Source: Candidatus Hydrogenedentota bacterium
GTDB taxonomy: Bacteria; Hydrogenedentota; Hydrogenedentia; Hydrogenedentales; SLHB01
Assembly (NCBI GenBank): GCA_035416745.1
Contig: DAOLNV010000007.1
Location: forward strand, 71,921 to 117,169
Length of the DNA stretch: 45,249 bases
Reading direction: 5' to 3'
In this document: positions 8,696-17,724 of the stretch, one piece after another
Layout: every line of letters starts with the position of its first letter
Position numbering within the stretch: position 1 is the first letter of the stretch
Notes under the pieces: model-generated
Database searches by the model: none
Told to the model about the DNA's origin: nothing
The model's input: only the letters and a program-made list of their open reading frames with translations
Translations under genes and position numbers: made by a program

Positions 8696-10485
8696 CAGCG
8701 AGATTCCTTCTCGAGCCACCGATCCAGGCATTCCATATTGGCATCAGCCGCTTCAACGAGGGATTCAACCGTCTCCCGCGAAAGCGACGCTGCGCCGTAC
8801 CGTCCCCTTTCACAGCAGCACAAGATCTCGAGGAGCTTCGCGGCGGATTCGTGCTGGATTGCCCGGCCCTCGAGCAAGTCCCTCACATCTGCCGGCGTCA
8901 TTCCCGCTTCCGGCAAGTCGAATTTGTCGGCAATATAGCCATTGACCGCGCGGCACAGAGCATCAGCCGGATCGGCCGCATTCACCACGCCTCGCAATCT
9001 CTTCCGCATCCGTGATTTCGCGCGGTACGAACGCGCGTACGGCCGGTCCTCCGCAAACCGCCGTTTCCGCGCGGTCCACAAGACCACCAGGCCATAAACC
9101 AGGGGCGGCCCTGCCAGCACCATCGCCGTGCCCGCCTCGGAGAGAGAGGCCCGATACAGCCGTCTTCCCGCCGTGACTATAGGCATCATTCCGGCGTTGG
9201 CCATGTCCGCCCGCGCGGATTCGGAAGGCATGGCCGCGCCCGCAACATACCGCCGGTGCTTTTCGCCGCTCTCCTCGACAGTCACAAGAAAAGCCGGCGT
9301 CTTTTCCGTGACAAACCGCTCTTGAACAGGATCGAAGTAACAGAACTCGACAGGGGGGATGGCAAGAGAACCGGGTTTGAGAGGTGTGATTTGGTACGAA
9401 AACGTCGTCTCGGCTGTCACCCCTTGCGGGTCCGTAATGGGCTGCATTGCGCGCTCGGGTTCGGAGACATGGGCGTCTTCAATGTGCCCGAGTTTCGGTT
9501 CGCCAACCGCCGCAGGATTGCCCGTTCCGTTCACTCGAATGATTAACATGATGGGCATGTTCTGCTTGACGCTCTTTGGCGTTACCTGCGCGTCCAGGGA
9601 GTATTGGCCCACTGCCCCGTTAAAACTGGGCGGGCGAGGAGGCAGAGGCTTCACGGTGACATCAATCGGCTCCGTCTTGAGTTCCAACGGCAGAGAACTT
9701 AACCCGTGAACTGTCCGGGCTTGCACGACCGCATTCCATTTCCAGGCCGGAATCTGCAACTCGCCCGGCTCCGTCGCAAACAACGTTTGCCGCCAGCGGG
9801 CGACATGGTACCGCCGTCCACCCCTGTCCTCGTAAGCCTCGTCCACCGCCTCGGGCCGTTCGGGAATGCTGTAGAAACCCTCCGTCTCAGGAAACGCGAA
9901 TTCGATGCCCCCCTCCGGCGAGCTCACACGGATCGACCTGTCCGCAATACGGTAGCATCGCAGCGTAAACGACACCGGTTCCCCAACATACACCTCCGTC
10001 TTATCAACTTTGGTATCCAGAAAGATGACGTCCTCGACACGCAGCTGGGCGGTATTGTTGTCCTCGGGCTCCTCGCGGCCAGGAGGGACAATCGGCTGCC
10101 CGCCGCCTGTGGAAGTGGCCCGCACCACTACAGGGTCGCTTTTGACAGAGGCGCCGTCGACCGTCACGGTGAATGCCGGGATCGTGATCACTCCTTCCTT
10201 TAACGCCAGCGCCCTGAACCCCAGCCGGGTAGAGTTCTGGTTCTTGCCCATGATCGAAGAAAACGAACTCTCTTGAATCGACGGACGGCGGTCAAGCTGC
10301 AGCCCTTCCACATTGGGCGTTTCTACTTGACTGACATTGCCTCCTTCCGTCTCGACAAACACGTAGAAATACTGACCGACTTCCACCGTTTCGCTGCTCG
10401 CGTAAACCCGCAACGAGTCTTCACCCGCAAGCGCCGCCGCCCCCGGCACGCTCAAGATGATCAACACTTGTATCCAACGCGGCAT
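8695..10485 (-). CDS. batD: BatD protein
   Basis: About 597 residues. A signal peptide (VLIILSVPGAAALAG) is followed by an approximately 400-residue periplasmic region of repeated beta-sandwich units (for example VEVGQYFYVFVETEGG and SFTLRCYRIADRSI). One membrane segment near 465-485 (AMVLAGPPLVYGLVVLW) follows, then a basic stretch and a cytoplasmic helical domain of about 110 residues (AVNGYIADKFDLPEAGMTPA; CCCERGRYGAASLSRET). This matches BatD (the 'oxygen tolerance' family). I chose the ATG at 10485, two bases after the TAA of BatC; a GTG/ATG four codons upstream is possible. Two other genes in this operon (13581-14510 and 17725-18609) share the same signal, beta, TM and helical layout. 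Confidence 0.88.
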   Translation of the reverse strand: MPRWIQVLIILSVPGAAALAGEDSLRVYASSETVEVGQYFYVFVETEGGNVSQVETPNVEGLQLDRRPSIQESSFSSIMGKNQNSTRLGFRALALKEGVITIPAFTVTVDGASVKSDPVVVRATSTGGGQPIVPPGREEPEDNNTAQLRVEDVIFLDTKVDKTEVYVGEPVSFTLRCYRIADRSIRVSSPEGGIEFAFPETEGFYSIPERPEAVDEAYEDRGGRRYHVARWRQTLFATEPGELQIPAWKWNAVVQARTVHGLSSLPLELKTEPIDVTVKPLPPRPPSFNGAVGQYSLDAQVTPKSVKQNMPIMLIIRVNGTGNPAAVGEPKLGHIEDAHVSEPERAMQPITDPQGVTAETTFSYQITPLKPGSLAIPPVEFCYFDPVQERFVTEKTPAFLVTVEESGEKHRRYVAGAAMPSESARADMANAGMMPIVTAGRRLYRASLSEAGTAMVLAGPPLVYGLVVLWTARKRRFAEDRPYARSYRAKSRMRKRLRGVVNAADPADALCRAVNGYIADKFDLPEAGMTPADVRDLLEGRAIQHESAAKLLEILCCCERGRYGAASLSRETVESLVEAADANMECLDRWLEKESR

Positions 10486-10487
10486 CG

Positions 10488-11438
10488 TTACCACCATTCT
10501 TTGCGAACATGTGAGTCCGGCACGCCGGTCCGCAAATCCTGTTGCTCGCGCTTATCCTGCGCCTCAAGCGACTGAAGAATGGCCTCCATCGTTTGACGGT
10601 CTTTCGTGTCCTCCTGGTCTTTGCTGTCGGAAACGTCTTCTTCGCTTGCTGATGCGGCTGCCTGCTGTTGGGCCTTGGCCTGCTGTTGCTGTTGTTGCTC
10701 GCCGTCCTGTTTCTGTTGCTCTTGTTCGTCCTGGGCTTCCTGTTGCTCCTTCTGCTCTTCCTGGTCCTGCTCGCCCGGCTTGTTTTGGTCCTGCTGTTGT
10801 TGCCCCTGCTGTTGCTGTTGCTGGTCCTGCTGCCCTTCCTGCTCCTGCTGCTCCTGCGACTGCTCGTTGCTCTTTGGGGGATTCTGCAGCATGCGTTTCA
10901 GCAAATACCGCATATGGTCCAGGTTGTGTCGGGCTCCTTTGTGGTCCGGGTACCGTTCCAGGACCTGTTCATAGGCACCTACGGACTCTTCAAATGCGGC
11001 AATGACCGCTTTTTGATCGCCGAGAGCGACTCGTTGTTTGGCGATCTGCGCGACGCTGTTGGCGTGGTTGAGAGAGGCGTCAACCCGCAACCATTCGTCG
11101 CGGCTGGTCATGGCCTGCCCGAACGCATCCCGCGCAGACTCGAAGAACTCGATGGACCCTTGGGGATCCTGCAACGCGGAGACGCTTTGCCCTTCCTCGT
11201 AATCGGCGCAACCCAAACTGTAATAGACGATTTCATCCTCCGGGTGCTCGATCTGCAGGTTCCTGTACACTTCGCGCGCGCCCTCGAAATCTCCGCTGTT
11301 CAGCAAGGCATTGCCGTATTCGATCCGGTCGCGAAAAGACTCCGCGCCCGCTACGCTCCCTGAGACGGTTCCGCACAGGCACAGCAGTGCCGCAATCAAT
11401 CCGCGGCTTGCGGTCATTCTCTTTTGCGCTTTATCCAT
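10488..11438 (-). CDS. batC: BatC-like TPR protein with long Gln-rich segment
   Basis: About 316 residues. A signal sequence (GLIAALLCLCGTVSGSVAGA) precedes TPR-type repeats at about 25-180 (YGNALLNSGDFEGAREVY; AYEQVLERYPDHKGARHNLD). A low-complexity tract at about 190-265 is almost entirely Gln, Glu and Asp, followed by an acidic tail ending VRKEWW. BatC/BatE-type TPR proteins usually have such charged linkers, though this one is long. The protein probably lies in the periplasm and holds partner proteins together. The ATG at 11438 overlaps the end of BatB by 8 bases; a GTG four codons upstream is the alternative start. CAG/CAA codons alternate in the tract, so it is not a simple triplet expansion. 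Confidence 0.8.
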   Translation of the reverse strand: MDKAQKRMTASRGLIAALLCLCGTVSGSVAGAESFRDRIEYGNALLNSGDFEGAREVYRNLQIEHPEDEIVYYSLGCADYEEGQSVSALQDPQGSIEFFESARDAFGQAMTSRDEWLRVDASLNHANSVAQIAKQRVALGDQKAVIAAFEESVGAYEQVLERYPDHKGARHNLDHMRYLLKRMLQNPPKSNEQSQEQQEQEGQQDQQQQQQGQQQQDQNKPGEQDQEEQKEQQEAQDEQEQQKQDGEQQQQQQAKAQQQAAASASEEDVSDSKDQEDTKDRQTMEAILQSLEAQDKREQQDLRTGVPDSHVRKEWW

Positions 11439-12531
11439 GTTGTTTTTCACCCTGAGCCTGCGCTTTCCGCAGGCTTCCCCACGTGCGCAACCAAGGCATC
11501 ACCGCCAACCAGAGGCTTTCCGCCGCGAACAGCATGATAGCCGCGGCCAACGGCCACTGGTAACGATTCACCAACTGCAACCGCACATCGCTCTCCACCA
11601 GACGGCTCTCGAGACGATTCATCGCCTCACGCACCTGCTGGATGTCCCAATCGTCCGGGGTAGCGGCCACATACGGCCCGTTCCCCGCCTCGGCAACACG
11701 AATCAGGGTTTCTTCGTCCAGTTTCGATATGTGCGTCGCGGCGCGGGCGCCCGCTCCCCGCACGCCCTCACGCGTCATCCATGTGGGGATCTCAATCTCG
11801 GCGCCGTCCGGGTCGCCCACTCCAATGACGTAGACGCGGCAATAATCAGCCGCCTCTTTCGCCGTCTCAACGGCGTCGCCAGATACCTCCTCGCCATCGG
11901 ATATAAGCAATATCGCCCGGGTGTCGCGGGCAAACTCGTCCATCTTCGTATCTTCGTCTTTAAAGACGTCCACGGCGCCCGCCAGGGCCGCCGCGATGTC
12001 CGTACCTTCGCGGCTTATCGAGTCGGTATCCACGGCGCCGAGAACGGCCTTGAAATACCCGTGGTCCAAGGTCAAGGGACATTGGAGGCCCGCAGCCCCT
12101 GTAAACGCGATAAGGCCGAACCGGTCTCCGGGCGAGTTGTCCACCAGCGTTACCACCTTTTGTTTGGCCCGTTCGAGACGGCTGGGCAGCAGGTCCGTCG
12201 CGCGCATGCTTTCCGATATGTCCAGGCAGACCAGAACGTCGCGGCTGTGTTTGCGCACTTCCTTCCACGCGCGTCCCCAGTGCGGCTGTGCCAGCGCCAG
12301 CAACAGGCAGCAGAACCCTATGACCGTAAACCAGAACAAAGGCCGGCGGATCCGGGCGTCGTAACCGCCCACCAGTGAACGCAACAACGTGTGCTGAACG
12401 AAACACGATATACGGCGTTTCCGGCGGCTCTCAAGCCAGTACAGCCCCGCCACCGTCAGCAGCAACAAGACGGCGTCCGCCGCCAGCCACCACGGCAACT
12501 GCGACACTGGAAATCCAAAACCGAACGTCAC
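11431..12531 (-). CDS. batB: BatB, membrane-anchored VWA-domain protein
   Basis: A 366-residue protein: one membrane segment at about 13-33 (WWLAADAVLLLLTVAGLYW), a second at about 63-83, a von Willebrand factor A domain from about 95 to 290, and a C-terminal membrane segment (AAIMLFAAESLWLAVM). The MIDAS metal site is complete: DISES (DxSxS) near residue 100, the Thr in REGTDIAAAL, and the Asp in LLISDGEE. The N-terminal RRKRRISCF stretch is typical of BatA/BatB. The start is GTG at 12531; its ribosome site AGGAGG includes the TAG stop of BatA, 9 bp away. The VWA domain probably binds BatD-like or MoxR partners in a metal-dependent way (family knowledge). Confidence 0.9.
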   Translation of the reverse strand: MTFGFGFPVSQLPWWLAADAVLLLLTVAGLYWLESRRKRRISCFVQHTLLRSLVGGYDARIRRPLFWFTVIGFCCLLLALAQPHWGRAWKEVRKHSRDVLVCLDISESMRATDLLPSRLERAKQKVVTLVDNSPGDRFGLIAFTGAAGLQCPLTLDHGYFKAVLGAVDTDSISREGTDIAAALAGAVDVFKDEDTKMDEFARDTRAILLISDGEEVSGDAVETAKEAADYCRVYVIGVGDPDGAEIEIPTWMTREGVRGAGARAATHISKLDEETLIRVAEAGNGPYVAATPDDWDIQQVREAMNRLESRLVESDVRLQLVNRYQWPLAAAIMLFAAESLWLAVMPWLRTWGSLRKAQAQGEKQHG

Positions 12532-12540
12532 GCCCGCCTC

Positions 12541-13584
12541 CTAGGGAATAGCCTCGAACCACATACGCCGCACAAACACCGCTGCAAACATCAACAACCC
12601 TCCAAATACCGTGTACGGGAAGAAACCCTCCTCGTATTCGTAATAGTCGCCGATCTCAATCTCCGTCGCCTCCAACTGGTTGATCTCTTCATAGGCGCCC
12701 ACCAGCGATTCCGTGTCCGTCGCCCGAAAGAACCGCCCGCCGGTCACGTCCGCGATCTTCTTCAACGACTCCTCGTCAATGGGCATTTGCGCGGGCATCA
12801 TCACGTTGCCCCACAGGCTGCGGCGGGGGACCAGCACTTCCTCTTGAGAACCCGCGCCTATCGTATAGATCCGGATTCCGTATTCTTTGGCCAGGTTTGC
12901 GGCTGTCGCCGGATCCAGCTCGCCCGAATTGTTCAACCCATCGGTAAGCAGAACAATGACCTTCGTATCGGCCTCTGATTTTCGCAGCCGGCTCACTGCC
13001 AATCCGATGGCCGAGCCGATCGCGGTGCCTTGCTTCCGGGGATCGCGCTCGTCAATGTTGGCCAGTTCCAGCTCGCGATCGAGCAAGGCGTAGTCCAGCG
13101 TCAAAGGGCACTGGGTCCAGGCATACCCCGCGTACAGAACCAGGCCGAGCCGGTCGAGACCGTACCGGTCCTCGGGTTTCTGTTTACGGCTTGCGATGAA
13201 GTCGCGAACGGCGTCCTTGGTCACCTCGAGACGGTTCTTGCGCGCGCCCCGCGACTCAAAGTCCTGCGCGGCCATGCTTCCTGACACATCCACGCACAGC
13301 ATGATGTCCACGACGTCGGCCCGGTCCAGACGGGGCTGAAGCCCTTTCAGAGGCCGCGCCAGCGCAACCAGGAGCAGCAGCAAGGCGAGCGCGCGCATCA
13401 CCGCGGGCAGCCGCCTCAGAAGTGCACGCTGCGTGCTGCTTACCCTGTGAAGGATTTCTCCCGTTGAGATGCTTATCGAGCCCGGCGCGCGGGCAAAACA
13501 TTCGAGCAGGAACAGCACCACGACCACCGGCGCCAGCAATAGCAGCCGGGGATGCATGAATGTGTTTACCTGAAGCCAACTCAT
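12541..13584 (-). CDS. batA: BatA, membrane-anchored VWA-domain protein
   Basis: A 347-residue paralogue of BatB. Two N-terminal membrane segments (LLLLAPVVVVLFLLECFA and LPAVMRALALLLLLVALARPL) are followed by a VWA domain at about 90-300. The MIDAS motif is DVSGS near residue 97, with the Thr in KQGTAIGSAIG and the Asp in LLTDGLNNSG. A final membrane segment (FFPYTVFGGLLMFAAVFV) ends the protein. The ATG overlaps the preceding TGA (ATGA) and BatB follows after 9 bp. In known systems (Bacteroides aerotolerance; MoxR-VWA clusters generally) such proteins work with MoxR and DUF58 in envelope integrity or complex assembly. Confidence 0.9.
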   Translation of the reverse strand: MSWLQVNTFMHPRLLLLAPVVVVLFLLECFARAPGSISISTGEILHRVSSTQRALLRRLPAVMRALALLLLLVALARPLKGLQPRLDRADVVDIMLCVDVSGSMAAQDFESRGARKNRLEVTKDAVRDFIASRKQKPEDRYGLDRLGLVLYAGYAWTQCPLTLDYALLDRELELANIDERDPRKQGTAIGSAIGLAVSRLRKSEADTKVIVLLTDGLNNSGELDPATAANLAKEYGIRIYTIGAGSQEEVLVPRRSLWGNVMMPAQMPIDEESLKKIADVTGGRFFRATDTESLVGAYEEINQLEATEIEIGDYYEYEEGFFPYTVFGGLLMFAAVFVRRMWFEAIP

Positions 13585-14510
13585 GCCGCTTCTTCCTCAG
13601 GCGCTGGCCCCTGCTCCTCGACCGGAATCGTCTCATCGATGAATTTCAGTACCAGCGTGAAACTCTGTTCCATCTCTTCCACCGTGGGTTCGTACTGCGC
13701 GAATTTCACGCGGTCGCAGTGCCTCAGGAAGCGCCCTAGACGGCGTTGCTGAGCTTCCGTGAGCACGCCGCTGCGCGCCGCCTCCGACAAGAACTCGGGC
13801 GTGGTCTGCTCGGGCGCATGAATACGGAAACGGCCCTCGATATAGACACGCAGCACGGTCGACAACTCAACGTAAAAAGTCTGGAACTCGCCCTTTTCCG
13901 GATACCTCTGCGCGTCCAGTTCCCGCAAACGGTCGTAGGCGATTTCCCATGGCGGCCGCAATGGCTCAACATGCGGACGCCGCAGACGTTTCACAAAGAG
14001 CACAACGGCAGCGAGAACCGCCACGGCGATCACCACGCCCCCGGCCGTCCCCCATATCCACGGCTGAAGCCACGGACTGGGCAACTCCGCCGGACCCGCG
14101 TTTTCTTCGAAACGCTCGGCCTCAACCAATTCCTCGGGTGTCAGGTCCCGCACGCGAATGGCCGGAGACGGCACGGCGAACTCCTGGCCGTCATTCACTT
14201 TGACAACGGCCGGCGCGATCGGGTAGTAGCCCATGAAAATCGGGTCGAGCATATATGTTTCCCGAATCCGTGCCCGGCCGCGCGGGAGTTCCTCCCGCGT
14301 TCTTTCCGGCGAGCCATACACCGCAAGCCCGCCGAATTTCCCGGCCATCTCGGGAAACGACACCTTTGAATCCGCCGGAGCTTCGACCTCGATTGTGTAC
14401 TCGGCCTGCCGATGGAACGGAATGACCGAAGGCTCGACTGTTACACGCACGTCAACCTCCGGCGCTGCCGCCGCGGCAAGAATCAACACTATGGACGTGA
14501 GGAGGCTCAT
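13581..14510 (-). CDS. BatD-like anchored protein (signal, beta domain, TM, helical domain)
   Basis: A 309-residue protein. A short signal sequence (SIVLILAAAAAP) is followed by one beta-sandwich-like periplasmic domain of about 115 residues (TVEPSVIPFHRQAEYTIEVE). A membrane segment at about 153-175 (GTAGGVVIAVAVLAAVVLFV) and a basic flank precede a cytoplasmic helical domain (FYVELSTVLRVYIEGRF; LGRFLRHCDRVKFAQYEPT). The C-terminal domain resembles that of BatD and DUF4381-type proteins found in MoxR-VWA clusters. The start overlaps the TGA of the SurA-like gene and its stop overlaps the BatA start, so stoichiometric expression is likely. Its exact role is unknown. Confidence 0.75.
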   Translation of the reverse strand: MSLLTSIVLILAAAAAPEVDVRVTVEPSVIPFHRQAEYTIEVEAPADSKVSFPEMAGKFGGLAVYGSPERTREELPRGRARIRETYMLDPIFMGYYPIAPAVVKVNDGQEFAVPSPAIRVRDLTPEELVEAERFEENAGPAELPSPWLQPWIWGTAGGVVIAVAVLAAVVLFVKRLRRPHVEPLRPPWEIAYDRLRELDAQRYPEKGEFQTFYVELSTVLRVYIEGRFRIHAPEQTTPEFLSEAARSGVLTEAQQRRLGRFLRHCDRVKFAQYEPTVEEMEQSFTLVLKFIDETIPVEEQGPAPEEEAA

Positions 14511-15796
14511 TTCTTCGGCGGGTCCTCTTTCAACCGCTCCGGATAGAGCTGCACGCTGCGCGCCTTGAGCGTCTCGGCCACAAGCGCCTGGAACTGCTCG
14601 CGCTGCTTTTCAACTCGCAGCATGCGTTCGGCCTGTGCCTGGACATCCTCAAAGGCATGAACCTTCGCCGGGGTCTCGGTCACGCCAAACACGTACCAGG
14701 CACTGCCCAGTTGCACCGGCTCAGATACAGCACCCGGCTCGGCCGCTTTGACGGCCTCCAGGACGGCGGCATCGTGCTCGGCATCGCCCAGCCCTTGAAC
14801 CAGTTGGCCGTCGCGCACGACAACCTTGGTTGCCCGTTCGGGGTCGTTCCGCGCCTTGGCCAGGTCTTCCTTGGCGGAATCCGCACTGTCGCCGGAGCCC
14901 ACCAGCGCCATACGGGTCGCCGGTTCGGTAAAACGTTCAATCTCGGCTTCGTAGAAACGACGCACGTCCTCCGGAGTGATGGAAATCTTCGAATTGACCT
15001 CTTGGTCTATCAGCCGTCGTACGATCAGGCCGTCCCGTACTTGAGCCAGTTCCTCTTGGACCTCCGGCTCCTTGTCCAATTCGAGCCGCAGGGCCTTGTC
15101 CAGGAGCAACCGTTCCGCGACGATGTTCTGGAGAAACTCCGTCCGTTTCTCTGGCGAGTCAAAAGATTCCCGCGCGGCAGGCGGGAGCTTCTCGATTTCG
15201 CGTTCCAGGTCGCGGTCCGTGATGACCTGCCCGCCAAACTCTGCCAGCACGACCTCTCCCTCCTCGAGGTCGGCCGCCGTACGTTCGGGAGCCGTCCGCT
15301 TGCGCAGTTCGCGGCGCAAGTCGCTCGAGCGCCCGAGTTTCTCGAGGCACAGCACCACCTTCCCGTTGATTTCATCTTTCACGGGGCTGTCAGGATCGAG
15401 CATCTCGGCCTGGTACAGGAATTCGAGGGCTTTCTCGTACCGTTCCGCCTCTATCGCGAGCTTACCCACGCTGTAACACACATTCGCCCGCGCATCTGGC
15501 TCGAGCGGCGCATTCTCCAGATAATCCTCGTATGCGTCAATGGCCGCATCCGTCAGACCTTTCTGTTCGAGCAGCGTGGCGTATTCACGTTGCGCGGAGT
15601 TCGTTAGACCGCCCCCGCCGCCAACCTGCTGCACCGTCCCTCCGCGTTTCGAAGTCATAACTATCGCCGCTATCACGCAGGCAAATCCCGCGATGAGCAG
15701 GACGGTATTGACGAACGGCCACACGGTGGCCCGCCGCGAGCGCTCGCGGGTCTCTTCCCGAAACGCCTTCAATCTTTCCGGAGTATTTTCACTCAC
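14507..15796 (-). CDS. Membrane-anchored TPR protein with SurA/PpiC-like region
   Basis: A 429-residue protein with a single membrane anchor at about 25-48. TPR-like helices follow at about 66-165 (AAIDAYEDYLENAPLEPDAR; YEKALEFLYQAEMLDPDSP). A SurA-N/PpiC-type helical chaperone region begins near 185 (VLAEFGGQVITDRDLEREIE; ISITPEDVRRFYEAEIERF), then a shortened parvulin-like domain (GAVSEPVQLGSAWYVFGVT) and a helical tail. The canonical GGDLG loop of PpiC rotamases is not evident, so it may be a chaperone without isomerase activity. The start is GTG at 15796 with a GAGG site. The gene lies between DUF58 and the second BatD-like gene. A foldase-like protein is not a usual bat operon member, so substrate delivery to the Bat complex is a hypothesis only. 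Confidence 0.72.
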   Translation of the reverse strand: MSENTPERLKAFREETRERSRRATVWPFVNTVLLIAGFACVIAAIVMTSKRGGTVQQVGGGGGLTNSAQREYATLLEQKGLTDAAIDAYEDYLENAPLEPDARANVCYSVGKLAIEAERYEKALEFLYQAEMLDPDSPVKDEINGKVVLCLEKLGRSSDLRRELRKRTAPERTAADLEEGEVVLAEFGGQVITDRDLEREIEKLPPAARESFDSPEKRTEFLQNIVAERLLLDKALRLELDKEPEVQEELAQVRDGLIVRRLIDQEVNSKISITPEDVRRFYEAEIERFTEPATRMALVGSGDSADSAKEDLAKARNDPERATKVVVRDGQLVQGLGDAEHDAAVLEAVKAAEPGAVSEPVQLGSAWYVFGVTETPAKVHAFEDVQAQAERMLRVEKQREQFQALVAETLKARSVQLYPERLKEDPPKK

Positions 15797-15817
15797 GTTT
15801 CGTTGCCTCGCATGTCA

Positions 15818-16696
15818 TCAGCCGTATCGCCGCTCGCGCATACGGAAGAATCGGTAGATTTCATTCACATAAGACCTGTCGGTGTGCACGCTTATCACGT
15901 CCACGCCCGTCCGGCGGAAGATCTCGTCGCGCTTCTTGGCGCGCTGGCGCGCAGCCCGGGCGTACTCCTCCCGCACGCTGCGGACGCTTGTGTCCACCAA
16001 TGCTTCCCGGCCGGTTTCGGCGTCCTGTACCGCGACCAGGCCGACATCCGGGAGGAAATCCTCGCGAGGGTCGCTTACGTGGACCGCGATGACGTCGTGG
16101 CGCCGGTTTGCCACCCGCAACGGCACCTCGTAGGCCTCGGCCATGAAATCGGACACAAGAAACGTCACTGCCCGCCGCCTCGTGATGCCATTGAGGAAAT
16201 GGAGCGCACCGGGGATATTCGTGCCTTTTCCCCTGGGCTGAAAGTACAGGACTTCGCGGATCACGCGCAACACGTGCTTCCTCCCCTTGCTGGGAGGAAC
16301 ATACAACTCGATGTCGTCCGTGAAGATGATCAGACCGACCTTGTCGTTGTTCTGAATGGCCGAAAACGCCAGGACCGCGCAAAGCTCCGCCGCGAGCTCG
16401 TTCTTGAGCCGTCCGATGCTGCCGAAACGCTCGGACCCGCTCGCATCAACCATCAGCATGACCGTCAACTCGCGCTCTTCGGCCAGCAGTTTCACATGCG
16501 GCACGCCCGTTCGGGCGGTGACGTTCCAGTCGATCATGCGGATGTCGTCGCCGGGGACGTACTCGCGCACCTCGCGGAACTCCATCCCCTGGCCCTTGAA
16601 TACGCTCTCATACTGGCCCGCGAGGATGTCGTTCACCATGTGGCTCGTCCGGATCTGAATCCGGCGTATCTGTTTCATTACTTCTTGCGGAATCAT
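15818..16696 (-). CDS. DUF58 domain protein (MoxR/VWA partner)
   Basis: A 292-residue protein with no membrane segment. The DUF58 signature REYVPGDDIRMIDWNVTAR lies at about 43-61. A VWA-like domain with DASGS near 89 follows, retaining a partial MIDAS, and FLVSDF holds the later Asp. DUF58 proteins are nearly always encoded next to MoxR ATPases and are thought to be their cytoplasmic partner or adaptor. MoxR precedes it by 21 bp and the SurA-like gene follows after 21 bp. No clear ribosome site precedes ATG 16696; an in-frame ATG six codons later (16678) is possible. Confidence 0.92.
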   Translation of the reverse strand: MIPQEVMKQIRRIQIRTSHMVNDILAGQYESVFKGQGMEFREVREYVPGDDIRMIDWNVTARTGVPHVKLLAEERELTVMLMVDASGSERFGSIGRLKNELAAELCAVLAFSAIQNNDKVGLIIFTDDIELYVPPSKGRKHVLRVIREVLYFQPRGKGTNIPGALHFLNGITRRRAVTFLVSDFMAEAYEVPLRVANRRHDVIAVHVSDPREDFLPDVGLVAVQDAETGREALVDTSVRSVREEYARAARQRAKKRDEIFRRTGVDVISVHTDRSYVNEIYRFFRMRERRYG

Positions 16697-16717
16697 ATCT
16701 GCGTCTGTTTCCGAATC

Positions 16718-17704
16718 CTATGGCACCGGCACCGTATCCAGAATCTGCCGGATAATATCCTCGCTGGTCATGTTCTCGGCCTCGGCTTCGTACGTGACGA
16801 TGATGCGGTGGCGGAGAATGTCCATCGCCACCTGTTTGACGTCGTTCGGGAAAACGTTGCCCTCCCCCTGCATGAACGCCAGCGCCCGGGCGGCCTGCTG
16901 CAGGTAGATCGTCGCGCGGGGCGAAGCGCCGTATTCGATAAGGTGGCTGATATTGAGTTCGAATGCCTCGGGGTGACGCGTGGCCTGAACGATGCTGACG
17001 ATGTAATCCTTGGCCTTCTCGTCTACGTAGATCTGATTGACGAGCGCCTGGGCCTGGAGGATCTCCTCGCGCGTGACTGCCGGGCGCACCTCGGGCGCGT
17101 GAAGCAGGTCTACCCGGTCCATTATCTCGCGCTCCTCGATTTTGCTTGGATAGTTTACGCGCAGTTTGAGCATGAACCGGTCAACCTGCGCTTCCGGCAA
17201 CGGATATGTGCCTTCCTGTTCGATGGGATTCTGCGTGGCCAGAACCATGAACGGCTCGTCGAGCAGAAATGTTTTGTCTCCAATGGTCACCTGGCGTTCC
17301 TGCATGGCCTCGAGCAACGCGCTCTGCACCTTGGCGGGAGCGCGGTTGATCTCGTCCGCGAGGATGACGTTGGCGAAGATCGGGCCCTTCTTTGTCGTGA
17401 ATTGTCCGTCCTTGGGGTTGTAAACCAGGGTGCCAATGAGATCGGCGGGGAGGAGGTCCGGGGTGAACTGAATCCGGCTGAAGGAGCATCTCATGGCTTG
17501 GGCGAGTGTTTTCACGGCGGTGGTTTTGGCGAGGCCCGGCACGCCCTCGATGAGGACGTGCCCGTTGGCCAGGAGGCCGACCAGGAGCCGGTCCACCATG
17601 TACTGCTGCCCTACGATGACCCGCGCCATCTGGTCGCGCAACCGCGAAACGAACTTCGATTGCGCCTCCACCTCTTTACGAATCGCCTCAACAGACAGTG
17701 CCAT
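16718..17704 (-). CDS. MoxR-family AAA+ ATPase
   Basis: A 328-residue cytoplasmic AAA+ ATPase. Walker A is GVPGLAKT near residues 53-60, Walker B is ILADEINRAP near 113, sensor 1 is LATQNPIEQEGTYPLPEAQ, and the C-terminal lid domain contains GASPRATIYLQQAARA. MoxR proteins act as chaperone-like ATPases that activate or assemble VWA-domain partners. I chose the ATG at 17704 because GGGAGG lies 10 bp upstream. An ATG eight codons earlier overlaps the preceding TGA (ATGA) and could also be used. Together with DUF58, BatA and BatB it forms the core of the cluster. Confidence 0.95.
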   Translation of the reverse strand: MALSVEAIRKEVEAQSKFVSRLRDQMARVIVGQQYMVDRLLVGLLANGHVLIEGVPGLAKTTAVKTLAQAMRCSFSRIQFTPDLLPADLIGTLVYNPKDGQFTTKKGPIFANVILADEINRAPAKVQSALLEAMQERQVTIGDKTFLLDEPFMVLATQNPIEQEGTYPLPEAQVDRFMLKLRVNYPSKIEEREIMDRVDLLHAPEVRPAVTREEILQAQALVNQIYVDEKAKDYIVSIVQATRHPEAFELNISHLIEYGASPRATIYLQQAARALAFMQGEGNVFPNDVKQVAMDILRHRIIVTYEAEAENMTSEDIIRQILDTVPVP

Positions 17705-17724
17705 ATGTTCGGTACCTCCCAGTA

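Noticed and set aside
10606..11363. Cys- or Leu-rich plus-strand frames opposite the BatC Gln tract
   Set aside because: They are the complement of CAG/CAA codons (CTG/TTG, TGC/TGT); the Leu-rich frame mimics membrane helices only because of the repeat.
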